A stretch of DNA of 64,000 nucleotides from Rhodocollybia butyracea (Eukaryota; Basidiomycota; Agaricomycetes; Agaricales; Omphalotaceae), in assembly GCA_015501585.1 (NCBI GenBank), contig JADNRY010000154.1, positions 85,752 to 149,751 of the forward strand, written 5' to 3'. Position 1 is the stretch's first letter; every line of letters starts with the position of its first letter. Positions 37,301-49,439 of the stretch are shown here, piece by piece. The translations under genes and the position numbers were made by a program. The notes under the pieces are model-generated. The model saw nothing but the letters and a program-made list of their open reading frames with translations. It was not told where the DNA came from and did no database searches.

Positions 37301-39044
37301 AAGATTAGAATGAAATTTGATGTTGCAGGGCTTGGATGACAATTATCAGGGCGAGAATAGCTGAGATACATCCTTATACAAGTTACCCTCACCTATGGAG
37401 CCTGTGGACTACTGGTTCACACTTACTTACAGTCATGAGTCACTGTAAGTACTGGCAATTAAGAATGAATGAAAAAAGACATACAAAGAAGTCAAGATTG
37501 AACATCTATGATCTGAAATGGAACTGAATAGAGTGAAGAAGCAACCTTTGTCTTCTGCCAACACACCCATAGTTAACCTTATCAATGCATATTAGCAAGA
37601 ATAGAAAGCTAAATTGAATTCTTGATACTGATCAGAATACTGAGCTCACAGTCACGTCTGAGTGATATAGCCAAGTGATTCCCAAGAAATAGTAATTTGA
37701 TGACCATGAGCGGAATATCCACTTGTGAAAAGAATTTTGTCTAGAAATTGGAAGGATCAAATGTTTTTTTTGAAGAAGCCACCACTGCATGAAAAAGTTA
37801 ACCTAGATCCCTGTTTTGAGTTTTGAAATACCCAGAAGTGTTAATGACAAGTAGGACAGAAGTGCACTATTTATCTGAGGACAGTTCATATTTAGTATGG
37901 GGGAGACAATGTCAGATTGACTCAGATGATATTCCCCGAAACTCATTTTGCTCTAAATGGTCTTTAGAATGAGGACTTGCGTAGCACTTTGTACAACTTT
38001 GCAAGACTTTGTACTATGCAGTTCCATTGACCTAGAAGCTTCTCTGCCTCAGAACATTGTTTCAGTATGAAGACTTGCCTATGTCAGTTTTATTGGTATA
38101 TCATTAGAACTGGAGAGCATTCCACTGAGCATTCACAGATAAATGACAAATAAACAAGAGCGGCTCATGGTACTGCATGGACCACCCTGGATGAAGTCTA
38201 GATCACCCATACTTTCCATCCTGACAACTCAAATGAATAAGATTGCATGGAACGTTAGAAAGCATATACAAAGTAAGGAGGTAGATCATGTCGTCTTCGC
38301 ATCCTGCATGATAGGAGAAGCCTGAAGGGGACCTCTGTAGTGTTAGACCATGCCTCGAGGGCTTGCTTAGATTGCAACATAGATTTGAGAGTAGCCTTGA
38401 ATTGACAAGGAGCTCAGTCCTAAAAGAAGAGATTAGGGACTTGACATTGGCCATAACAGAACACCTAGCTGAGGGTTGAGTACACTATGCTGAAGTAAAA
38501 CGTAAACGGCATACACCAAACTGGCAGAAGTGTAGTCAGATGGAGTTCTAGACACCTGTTTTGGCATTGAATGAATAAATATTTAGAGAGCTAGAACAAA
38601 AGCATGGCTGAGAAAAACCAATACTTTTAATTTGGTGCAGGCGCCATGTTTGCATAGATCCAAGTCAGTGCAGCATAACTTAACCTGAAATAGTTGATGT
38701 AACAAGACAAGAGCGCTGATCCTGACACAAGTGATTCATGAATGATAGAAATAGAGAGAGTAATATGATGATTGATCTTGAAGCACAATTAAGTAAACAA
38801 TTTCATAACGGGGTTATCACTGATAATGCTTAACCCGTGGAGAGAACAATATAGAAATGACTTAATCCATATAAGCAAGAAAGAAGATGAAAGTTGTTGA
38901 TAAGAAACTGTATTGGATGCAGCAATGAGAATAACATATCTGATGAAGTCAGTTGTCTATCCATTGTATAGTGCAGGTCTGTGCAGCCCCAGAAACCTTG
39001 AAGTTTAATGAACTGAGGACAGTTCATGTTAAGAAAAGGGGGGA
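34385..39044 (+). other. LTR element interior, non-coding
   Basis: Begins with the primer-binding-like site at 34,387 and ends with the polypurine tract. Stops are frequent in all six frames. The longest open stretches (for example 36,643-36,936 on -) show no retroelement motif. No zinc knuckle, DTG, DDE or YVDD-like signature was found by eye. Confidence 0.7.
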
Positions 39045-40120
39045 TGATACGGCCCAGAATTGTTTGGGCATAAACATGCAGTATATGCGTGTTTTTGGCA
39101 CCAAGTCATGCTGTATTAGACATATGCACTGTACAAAGTATTCCAGAATCCGCCGTTACCGCGCGACATCATTAAAAGACACAGATGTTAATTGTTGATG
39201 ACATCAAAACTGAGTCTCGGCAACAGAACACAGTTGTAATCAATGATAGTGCAAAGAATACTGAAACCCACCACAAATATGACTTATATTCAGACTATTG
39301 AAGCGATCCAAAGGGTATCTTATTACAACTAGAAGACTACTAGACAGAAGGAACAAGTATCAACGTTAAACGGTCCAAGCGGGACTTCCCATCAGAAATT
39401 GATGTGAGGAGATTAATGTATCGCCGACCCCGAGGAGATTGATGCGAGGAGATTGATGTGCCGAGGTTCCGGGATCATATCAAGATCATGCCGCGGCGTC
39501 CCGCAGATTTAAGACAGCGCGTGAAATAAATATTTCATGAGCTGTTTATTGAATAACAAGAGCATATGTACTCCCACACAACTCATATGGTGTATTTACA
39601 CTGTGATATTGAAATACAGTATATAAGAAGGTGTTCCAGACGAAATGGAGGCAAGCACTTTCCTCCCCCCATTCCTGTTACAGGGTTGGTGTGGTTGGTT
39701 TGTGTCTTCTAGTGACAAGTGCACATTAAACAAGAGTACAAGTTTAAATGAAATAAGAAAGTATAAAGAAAGAAAACCAAAGTCCTTAGTAACTACCTTA
39801 TGCTCCAGAAAGTTAATAGCAGTGAGAGTGTTGTGAGTAGCGCATACTCTCTCTGTCAATTGTACTTTTAGTGTAAAGTCTAAGTTCAGGCAATTGAAAG
39901 ATAAAGATTAAAGCATGCCCGAGTTTGTTAGAATCTCGAGACAGAAAATCTATCACAACCTTGTAAATATGATGCAGATGTATGTACTTGCAATAAGAAT
40001 TCTGACTTGTTCAATGATAACCCCCTTGAACTCATGTTAGTCTTTGGTGTGTGTTGGTGTTGGTGTGAGATATTTAGCTTCATACTAGCATTTTATGCAT
40101 AGCCCAGAGTTGGCATAACA
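39045..40120 (+). repeat. 3' LTR (1,076 bp)
   Basis: Direct repeat of 33,310-34,384, with the TATA candidate at about 39,620. It is followed by the target duplication AGGG. Confidence 0.9.
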
Positions 40121-40124
40121 AGGG

Positions 40125-40640
40125 TTGGAGGCAATGGATGCAAGCGCTCAAGCAGTAGTACTCGGGCCGAAATTGAAACCGCCGCTCGGCGTCTTCAGTG
40201 ATTCCAACTTGTGGTCCCGCTAAAGAGGAAGAGACAGCCAGATGTACTAAACTCGACTGAACTGGATCTAAGAGAAGTCTTACTAGTCTTAGAATAGTAA
40301 GTTCCCCATTTCTGCTTTCCTTGCCCATGCTTTCATTTCCATTTCTAATTTTTCAGTTTTGTCACTTGTGTATCCGCACGAGCGCAAATGACTCGAAGCA
40401 ATCAAAAGAAAAGGATAGGAGGGACTCAGAGGCCTGAAGATGTGGACTTGACAGATAGGCATAACAACGTTAAGGAGCAGAAGAAGAACATCAACAATCA
40501 GGACGTAGCTGCCAAGGTTAGGCCGGTGAAAAGCCCTGGCGCCGTGAAACTGAGACAGATGACACCCGCATCTTGGAGTCGGTGACATCTTACAGCCATC
40601 TTGCTGGAGAGAAAATGTACGCCACACTACATACCTGCTG
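40125..40640 (+). repeat. Unit 4 spacer, right part, with repeated exon-like segment
   Basis: The spacer resumes after the LTR element. At 40,388-40,585 a segment starting ATGACTCGAAGCAATCAAAAG stays open for 65 codons (MTRSNQKKRIGG). Related sequence precedes every P5CDH copy (about 2,310, 11,580, 25,710, 44,085, 51,480), mostly with early stops. It looks like the first exon of an unidentified gene that became fused to P5CDH fragments. Here it is followed by the GDYGEID gene rather than P5CDH. Confidence 0.45.
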
Positions 40641-40751
40641 CCACTACCCATTGCCTAGTAGGAATTGATCCTGTGATAGGTACACACATATAACAATAGA
40701 ATACATCCGAGTCCGGGCTTTCTGCCTTCTACACCCCTCGTCTCTCCTGTC

Positions 40752-41781
40752 ATGAAGCAAGCTTCTCGAAAATTCATAGACCTCATTCAGCAAGCCTCTT
40801 CAAAATTCGCAAACTGGGATCCTCCTCATCTTATCGAGGTAAGCTGCACAATGCGTTATTCAATCGACTACAATAATTGGCCGTGTGAATGCGCACACAG
40901 GTAGGAGATTATGGGGAGATCGATCGCGACACAGGCAAACTAGAGAAATCGGGCAACATCTACGACGGTACTTGCGTGAACACTGCAGTCACTGAACTTG
41001 CAGCTCAGTATCCACCCGTCAAAAACCCTGCCAGAGATGAGTACACTCTGAATTCGACGCACGCGCGGCGTGCAGAATTTGGCGCTGGGGTCGATGCGTG
41101 AGTCCGACTCCGTATTTTGTATTAACCTACACTGACTCTGAGGGACAGCACGGCTGCAGGGCTCGGAGATGCATCCTTGAAGGCCAAGTGGAATTTTGGG
41201 AAGAAGCGCGCGGCGCTCTTGACCATGCACAATCCCGTCTCCATCACCATTCCAGATGCGTTTTTCGAGGCGTCCCGTAATATCCCATTTTTGAAAAACA
41301 AGGACATAGTAGTGGAGGTACACCAGTGCTCCGCGTATGTCATGTACCTTTCAAACAAAAGTAAGTCTCCAAGTGCTTATTCCGCAATCAAATGCTTTTG
41401 ATACTCATGTTGTTGGCCAGCTGCAGAGACTGTCCACCTTGTCCTTCGTGCTAACGGTCCCGCAAACGCAGTAGGTGGTGGAGCTAGTGCCGGTTGGTGG
41501 AGCGAGGGCGCATCGGGTATGTTTCAGAAAGCATACCATCCCGAGAACATTTATACTCCACTCTTCCGTTCCAAAAAGAATCCGCAGACCAGGTTTGTTG
41601 CGGCGAGCAAGCCCTGGTTTTAATGAACCAGATGACAACGATCTGTGAGTATCATACGGACTAGATGACTGATCTTCCACCCACTCACGGATGAACCAGA
41701 TGGGGCGATACGGAAGTTCCTTGGAATTTTTTGGATGAAGACGGCGAGGAAGAGGGGGACGAAGATGAGGTGTATGAATGA
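40752..41781 (+). CDS. GDYGEID-motif gene, best copy (possibly functional)
   Basis: Five exons: 40,752-40,838, 40,901-41,097, 41,149-41,360, 41,421-41,644, 41,700-41,781, all with GT-AG introns of 51-62 nt. The protein starts MKQASRKFIDLIQQASSKFA, has GDYGEIDRDTGKLE at exon 2, WNFGKKRAALLTMHNP and YVMYLSNKS in exon 3, GGGASAGWWSEGASGMF in exon 4, and an acidic tail DEDGEEEGDEDEVYE. With these exons the frame breaks late in exon 4 (TAA at 41,621-41,623). However, a donor at 41,593 (GTTTGT) spliced to 41,700 would restore one 249-residue frame. So it is either a single-frameshift pseudogene or an unusually spliced gene. No catalytic motif is seen. I recall close relatives only as uncharacterised mushroom proteins, probably soluble and cytosolic or nuclear. 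Confidence 0.65.
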
Positions 41782-43664
41782 GGACAGCACCGCCGGAGGA
41801 GCATGGATATCGAGTAAATTATTCAAGGGAATCTCGAATGTAACACTGCACTACCTATACACTTTTTGTCATTCTAATCTTTCACTGTACACCGTTCAGG
41901 AAAATTCTATGAATACACTCTCGGGTACGGGGGATGGCTCAAGAGACCATGCTGCACACATCAACACCACAGCTACTAGTAATTTCAGGTCTGTAAACCG
42001 AAGGCAGCCATTGGCATTCGAATTTGGTGCTAACTAAATAGATAGTTGGGTTACTGTTGCGTAGCGCAAGCTCCAAGCCAAGCCTCCCCAACCTACGCCT
42101 GCTAGGTCGGTACCCCATGCCAATAGGCGCCCGGGAGTGCGAGAAACCGTGCCGGTCCGAGTTACTTTGTCTCCACTACCACAAAACAACGTCGGCAGCT
42201 TCATCACGACAACGACGCACTTTTTGCGTAAACTGCTCTCGGTCTACGGTGGACCAATTGTTTATATAATTTCTCGCTTTTGCTGGCCTCTTTCGCGGAT
42301 TAGTACCTTGCGCGTTTGGCTGTCGCCTTGTGTTTGACGTAGGACAAAGACTGACATGGACCAGGACAGGCCGTCATCTGTACAAACGTGGGCCTTGCTG
42401 GAACACTTGCAACTGCGATAACTCTACCCGACTTTTCCATGGAAGCTACACCGTCTCCTTTGAGTCACTGTCACGAGTGCTCTGGATCTTCACGGCGCAA
42501 AACATGCAATCGCTCGGCAACCGGTAGAACCGTGGACAGAGTGGAATCGGGAAGTATCTCGAGTTTATACCTTTGTTGAGTTTTCATTTGGTTGTCTGAC
42601 ATTCGAGTAACTGAAGCAAATATTGTAGGAATCTGGTCCGCGTTTGAATTCGGCGCTGTTCACTTTCCATCCCTCCTTCGCGTATACGGCCATCCGTCTT
42701 TATCCCCTCGAATTCATGGACATCCTTTGCAGGATACACGTACTCAGCGGGACCGTCTGCTTTAAACTCAATCTGGCCAACTGCTGCGCTTTTAAAGACC
42801 TGCTCTGTTCGGGTTCTTTTTTCGGTCATCTTTCACCTATCGTTAACTGCTCCGACTGAGTTCCTTTGTGCTCTACCTCCGAATTTCACCGCATGACGAA
42901 AGGAGAATGAAGCTGTACCGCCTAACCGGCCGTGGACTGCAGTGGAGTTGGATGGAGCCCAGGGCAGTTCATGCACGTCCTATCTCAGAGTTGGTTGTCG
43001 ATTCAGAGGGCTTACTGCACCACCGGGACCTCTTGGACGTCTGGATGCCGGTTGCAATGCATTTCTTTGGAATGTTGTGGAATTTCAAGACGCGTTGGTG
43101 ACGGTTCGTGTATCCATGTTACGGATTTCTTTTGGAGATGTTGTGGAAGGTTTTTTTTTTAATGTTGAAGAGTCTCGAATGGGTTACACTTATTTACTGA
43201 GGTGGACGGTCGCTCCATCGTGTAATACTACTTAGAGGCAATTTTGTTACGGTGAACACTCGGAATTCGTTCTCTCCTTCCTCGATGACTTGCTTCACTT
43301 GTACAACGGAGCATGGATACCTTCCACTTGTTGTTCTCGCCGGTAGTATTAGCAGGGTGAGATTTCCATAACATTGCGCTGAATCTCACAAACTGTTCTA
43401 TCACTCAAGGTTATCATAACGTGTTTACCCTGACACGTCGACATACAATCCACCTAATACCGATGGCAACGACTTTCTCTTTCAACTTCACATCTCCCCC
43501 CTCTTCAATAATGTTTCCAGACTACTCGTCAATACCCCATCCCTGCGGCGCATCGCCACATTGAGCCCACCTCTCCTGCTGCTATAAATTTCAGTTTGTT
43601 CGTATGACTACCAGGAGCGTCGTTTACGGATTTCTTCGCAACTCCAATCTTCTGTTGATATATA
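41782..43664. repeat. Unit 4 spacer with coding remnants
   Basis: No intact gene. 42,060-42,337 (+) keeps a proline-rich open stretch (QAKPPQPTPARSVPHANRR...RVTLSPLPQNNVGSF) that reads like real protein but ends without a clear partner. 42,354-42,600 has further fragments. 42,530-43,660 parallels 24,160-25,220 in unit 3. The functions were not recognised. Confidence 0.4.
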
Positions 43665-43925
43665 GGTGTCCTGCTCTATCGGACTCTGCGCCTCTTCATC
43701 AATCTGGGATAGAGGCTTCAAGGACCAGCTTTTGCCAGAAATTTCTGAAACCAAAGTCAGCTCGTCGTTGAACTGGGACAATTTCATAGATCCGGTCATG
43801 TAAAATCCGATTATTCACGCGTGGACGCTAACGGTGACCTCCCAGAGGTCGGCTTTTGATAAGATCAGTTCTTACATCCGGAAAGCCACAGAGCTGGGAG
43901 CGAAATTTGTTATTGGAGGATAGTG
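43665..43925 (+). pseudogene. Truncated P5CDH exons (upstream partial copy, unit 4)
   Basis: Counterpart of 25,228-25,510: the exon after the catalytic Cys (about 43,670-43,800, IWDRGFKDQL- and NWDNFIDPVM-like residues) and the next exon (about 43,845-43,920). The tandem arrangement of a P5CDH tail upstream of a P5CDH head existed before units 3 and 4 separated. Confidence 0.65.
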
Positions 43926-44039
43926 TGCTATTCACGGATTGCTATTCACTGATCTTGAACCCGTTCACCGATCGACGATATGGCAAGTCCCAAGGATTGT
44001 CCGTTTCTGCTTTCTTCGTCCGTTGCCGTTTCTAATTTT

Positions 44040-45200
<1,161 letters not shown>

Positions 45201-45208
45201 TAAACTAA

Positions 45209-46699
45209 GGGCCATTAGCATTCGACGTAACCCCTTATGGGACTGTTATGGGACCTCATGGGACTATTATGGGACCTTGATAGGACTTTATGTGACAGAT
45301 ATGCGACCCTTCTGAGACGCTCTACAATGTATATTGAGTGTTTTCGTTGTACATTGTCATCTAACGTCCAAGCTGGCCCGCCTACTTGCAACGCGGCAGG
45401 CCTTATTTGAAAATAAGCAGAAATCAAGACAACAAGAACTCGCCTTCTCAAAGAGAAACTATATCCAGACACAAGAACACATCGAAGCCAGGTTACAAGT
45501 CAAAGTCGACCATACAAGTAAAATATACTTAAATAAGAGTTAGACAAGCTTACACGGTATTATGCCACAAACCAACCGTGCAATTGTCTTTGACACATCT
45601 GAGCCACAACAAAGTTGAACCCATTTTCACCGCACGTTCTCTGGAATAGTCTATCCAGCTATCCAGGTCTATCCATTGAAGGCGGCGTTTCTTTCGATGA
45701 TAATCCAACGATCACCCAGTTCCACAAACCAGCCTCTTCAGGACCATAGCGACAAGTAGCATCGTTGTGTCCCCTTATACATATCTATACATTTTGGGAG
45801 CGAGGGACTATGATCCTCTACCGCCCTCGCATCGAGTTGACTAGTACTCATGCAATGGTATGGGGTGTGCGCTCAGTGCAGCAATTCAAGCGGCAACTTC
45901 ACTGTCTGTTTCGCAACACACCCCAGACCCAAAACTGCAGATTCAGCTATTGAACCAGTAAACTACTCCCATCTTGAAGCCATTATATACCTCTGTGACT
46001 GATTTGTTCAACTTACTCCGGGTCTGGGGTGTACTATGACAGTAGGACTTCTCCAGTCCGAAACGCAAGGCTCCGCAACAAGGAGGATGTAGTTCATGCA
46101 TGGAACTGATGTAACTCTTATGGGACATGCATGGGACCGACGTAACCCTTATGGGACATGCATGGGACCGATGTAAGTCTTATGGGACTGATGTAACTCT
46201 TATGGAACATACTGTTGGACCAATGTAACCTCTCTGAATTCTGAAACTTGTACATAACTCTTATGGGACATGTGTGGGCCATGGTATGTTAAATAACTTG
46301 TGTGGACCCTGGGGTGCACTTAACAGTCAATTGCACATATATAATGTGTAGAATGTGTAGAATTTTCTGACTTCTCAGCAAAGGGGGTGGCAGAAGACAC
46401 GATAAAGGTCAAAAGAAATGTATGTAGTATTTCATTCATCAAAATTAGCACCGTGAAAGCTGCACACAGCATCACAGTACAAAAAAGAGAGATTACAACT
46501 CCAACTCCAACAAACAGAATTAAGGTAGTATTGAGGAGTAACATATGTTTAACATACATTTGTAAATATTCTCTCAGTAAACGACGCGATGCAACTTGAT
46601 TGATATTACCGATGGAATCACTTATGGGATCCCTTATGGGACTGCATGGGACCTTATGGGACGGTTACATCACAGCGTTACGTCGAAAGTTCGGTGCCC
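45209..46699. mobile_element. 1.5-kb TIR element with 9-bp target duplication
   Basis: Ends are GGGCCATTAGCATTCGACGTAAC (45,209) and, inverted, GGGCACCGAACTTTCGACGTAAC (46,699), with identical inner 11 bp. They are flanked by a perfect 9-bp duplication ATAAACTAA (45,200-45,208 and 46,700-46,708). A 9-bp duplication with G-rich termini fits a Mutator-like element; other superfamilies with 8-9 bp duplications are possible. Both subtermini carry arrays of CTTATGGGAC motifs (45,233-45,290, 46,110-46,270, 46,618-46,665). An open stretch at 45,350-45,540 (SKLARLLATRQALFENKQKSRQQELAF) may be a transposase scrap. There is no full transposase, so the element is non-autonomous. Confidence 0.8.
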
Positions 46700-46708
46700 A
46701 TAAACTAA

Positions 46709-47061
46709 ATATATGAAAACGAGCTCACCTCAGTTGATCAGAAAGCAACTGAGGGAGTCGTATACGCCGTCCTGCGTGACCTATAGTACCTACTGTACAG
46801 TATAAAGTAAGCATGGCGTATACGAATCAAGACTGGTCAAAGCTGTATGTATGAGTCCAAAAGCGTACGTACGGAGTAATCCCTAACAAATTTGCTTATT
46901 GCTGCTGCTACCAACATGCTACCAACAAACAATTTGGCATAGTTATACTTTAGATAGTAGCAGTTGATTGTACATTGATACCTGACCTAGATGTACCCAC
47001 ATTGAATTTATTTTTCACCGTTCAAAGGAATGGTTAAATCCTGTAACATTTGGAACATCAA
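46709..47061. other. Intergenic, nothing recognised
   Basis: AT-rich sequence between two mobile elements. No coding or repeat structure was seen apart from the poly-C run (47,062-47,071) at the foldback boundary. Confidence 0.4.
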
Positions 47062-47071
47062 CCCCCCCCCC

Positions 47072-47442
47072 CATCAGGAAAAGCCGTTTTTGCCTAGGTG
47101 ACCCCAGAGTGGCCTAAAGCAAACTAGGTGACCTATGAATCCTATGGCATCCTGGGAATTTGGGCTCGTCCCTTGCCAGTCAAGGCTCTTGAGGATTCCC
47201 TAGGCAAGCCTAGGTCTGCCCAGGTTTGCCCAGGTGCTCCTGGGGAACACCTGGGGAACACCTGGGCAAACCTGGGCAAACCTAGGCTTGCCCTGGGTTT
47301 GCCTAGGATACCCTAGGGCATCCTCAAGCCTTGACTGGCAAGGGACGAGCCCAAATTCCTAGGATGCCATAGGATTCATAGGTCACCTAGTTTGCTTTAG
47401 GCCACTCTGGGGTCACCTGAGCAAAAAGGGCTTTTCCTGATG
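47072..47442. mobile_element. 371-bp foldback element in poly-C
   Basis: A near-perfect inverted repeat: CATCAGGAAAAGCC... at the left, its inverse at the right, arms pairing over at least 120 bp with few mismatches. The loop region is made of GCCCAGGTTTGCCCAGG/CCTGGGGAACACC repeats. Both flanks are runs of 10-11 C on the same strand (47,062-47,071 and 47,443-47,453), so the duplicated target was homopolymeric C. It has no coding capacity. It sits 54 bp past the stop of the minus-strand membrane protein gene, so it may lie in that gene's 3' UTR. Confidence 0.8.
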
Positions 47443-47496
47443 CCCCCCCCCCCACTGTGGAAAAAGAAGCTATCATTGTACAAAGCACTGTGTACC

Positions 47497-49423
47497 TCAT
47501 TGATGCCCAAGAGCACTACTCCCAACCGCACTCGCCACAGCACCCATCATCCACCTATTCAACAACACCAAATGCAAAACATTATCATCAACTGAAAAAA
47601 GCCTCCCATTCTCAATCATCCCCAGTGGAACCCCTGAGATCCATGTCAAAGCATCCAATATGGGCCAGAAATGGGGTACACCCTTGGTGCGGAAAAATAT
47701 CGCAAGGCCTGATACAGCCAAAGAACCCACAACAGTACAATAGGTCATGACCCTCGTAGGCATCATATCATCATCCACCCAAGTTTTCTCGTTAAGGTTC
47801 TGCAAGACAAGCGTCAGCACAATAACCCCACTCGTTCCTAGTGTTAATGCAACAGAGGTATACACAACCCAATTAGCTGTTTCAGTCCTTGGACTGAACT
47901 CTAAAGCATCCCGTGTCTGGGATTGAAAAATTGCACCAAAGACAGCAGCTATAAGCCCAAAGACATTCAAGAACAACCCCGGTCGGAGGATCCCCTGCTT
48001 CGGCGACGAGCGGTCAAACGTCACAATGCACATCACGTCTGACTCCTTTTTAGAATAATTCAAGCCTGGAACACGGATTTTTGACCCAGGCTCCTCTGAT
48101 CCAGCAGACTTTCCATAATATGTACTATGCCAATCACTCAGTTTCCCAGCAAACAGCGAGTTGGCTAACACAACGCTGGTCCACACCCCTGCACTGGTCC
48201 CGACGCTCAGAAAATAGCAGATAAGCATCTGGCCTATGACACCTACAAGCAAAAATGGCAGGGCGGTACGGCGGGCGATTCCGCTACCATAAACAGCAGT
48301 GTCGAAAGCAGGCGTATTTGCTATAGGTTCTAGTTGTTCCAAAACAGCCTCCACGCGATTGAGATAGGCATGGTCGGCCGAAACTCGGCGGTTTCCCCAC
48401 CTTCCGGGTAGGTTTTGGAAAGTAATACGACCATGGTCGAGGACTGAACCACCGAGGAACGATATCCACATTGATTGTCCTACCTTGACTCTGGCGATAT
48501 TGCCAGTGGTAAGACAGTCATGGAATAAGGAATTCTCCTTGATATGTTGCACAACGACATAGTAGGAATGGGCTAGTTCGTGGAGGGATGCAGATACTTT
48601 TGAGCGTTGGGGGGCATAGGAATGGAAATCAATAAAACAGATAGGTGTATCCAAGTCAACCTGATGGAGATCAAGCAACTGTGTGTCCGGTTCCGGGTCC
48701 ACGATTTTCTGTGCCTTTGAACGAAGAGGACTTTGTCCTAGCGGCCGACGAACCATCTGCGCTGCCGCAAAACAGTATCGCATCATCTTCACTACCTACA
48801 TCGATCACAGACATGGGCGGCAAGCCCCGTGTAGAGAATAAGACTCCTTTCCGGCGCACATCGACAACCCAGTCATGGAAAACATGGTACTGTATCGCCG
48901 CAAAAAGCAGAAAATCCCGTGCGACAGGTGATACTGGTTTTAGACGAGGTTTGTCTGTGATGCCAGTGTTGGTAGTAATCAATGAGAACCCTTTTGCAGG
49001 ATAAAGCAATCCCTCTGGCGTAAGTGTCCACGCCCTGGAGTCAATCGCACCCTCTTCAATTTCCCATCCCACACATCTCAAAACCTTCATAGTCTTCCCC
49101 AATGCCTCCGCTCTCGCCGTTACTGAAACCTTCCCCGCATCAATCCAAAAATTTGATATCCCATTCGCGCTTTTGACGCCGGATATAAAATGACATGCGT
49201 TTGCCACCCAGTTAACGCGTTGCATTAATGGGATAGAGATTTGGGGTAAGCCAGAGAAGAGGAATATGCCTGAGGAGGGCTCGATTTCCCATAATCGATC
49301 GACAGAGTTGCCTAGAGCGGCGTAAAGGACACTGGCAAGTAGGAGTAAACCGGAAGGCCAGGAGATGACATCGTTAACAGGTGCTTGGGCCAGAACGGTT
49401 TGGATGAAACAAAAGTAGAGCAT
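47497..49423 (-). CDS. Multi-pass membrane protein, two exons
   Basis: Exon 1 is 49,423-48,796 and exon 2 is 48,737-47,497, joined by a 58-nt intron (GTAGTG...CTAG) that is needed to keep frame. The product is 622 residues. The start ATG at 49,423 opens MLYFCFIQTVLA, a signal-peptide or membrane-anchor-like segment. A soluble middle region (about 60-330) precedes about five or six hydrophobic helices in the C-terminal half, such as LPFLLVGVIGQMLICYFL, LFLNVFGLIAAVFGAIF, VVYTSVALTLGTSGVIVLTL and YCTVVGSLAVSGLAIFF. It is probably an integral membrane protein of the plasma or an internal membrane. Similar uncharacterised proteins are familiar from Agaricomycetes; I cannot name a function. It is the cleanest single-copy gene in the window. 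The donor is weak, so splicing should be confirmed. Confidence 0.75.
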
Positions 49424-49439
49424 TGTGTACTTCAAGTTT

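Larger units (their letters stand above)
33310..40120 (+). mobile_element. LTR retrotransposon, young but without coding capacity
   Basis: Two direct terminal repeats (33,310-34,384 and 39,045-40,120) start TGATACGG and end ATAACA. A primer-binding-like TGGAGCCCACCGCGAGG (34,387) and a purine tract AAGAAAAGGGGGGA (39,031-39,044) set the orientation as +. A 4-bp duplication AGGG (33,306-33,309 and 40,121-40,124; 5 bp AAGGG if the terminal A is shared) flanks it. The LTRs differ by eye at one base and one 1-bp indel, indicating recent insertion. Yet the 4.66-kb interior has no gag or pol frame above about 100 codons and no recognisable reverse transcriptase, integrase or protease motif. It resembles a LARD-type non-autonomous element moved by another element's proteins. 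Confidence 0.88.

Noticed and set aside
38830..39027. Minus-strand stretch in the LTR interior (GCTDLHYTMDRQLTSSDMLF) faintly like a Copia RNase H region
   Set aside because: It is on the strand opposite to the orientation given by the primer site, TATA box and polypurine tract, and the similarity is only a few residues.
42584..42829. 81-codon minus-strand stretch (VGQIEFKADGPAEYVYPAKD) as a gene
   Set aside because: Reads plausibly, but the corresponding unit 3 sequence keeps only a few residues in frame, so support is too weak to list as a gene.
46320..46559. Hydrophobic minus-strand 79-codon stretch inside the 9-bp-duplication element
   Set aside because: No supporting motif, low-complexity AT-rich sequence, and no conservation visible.
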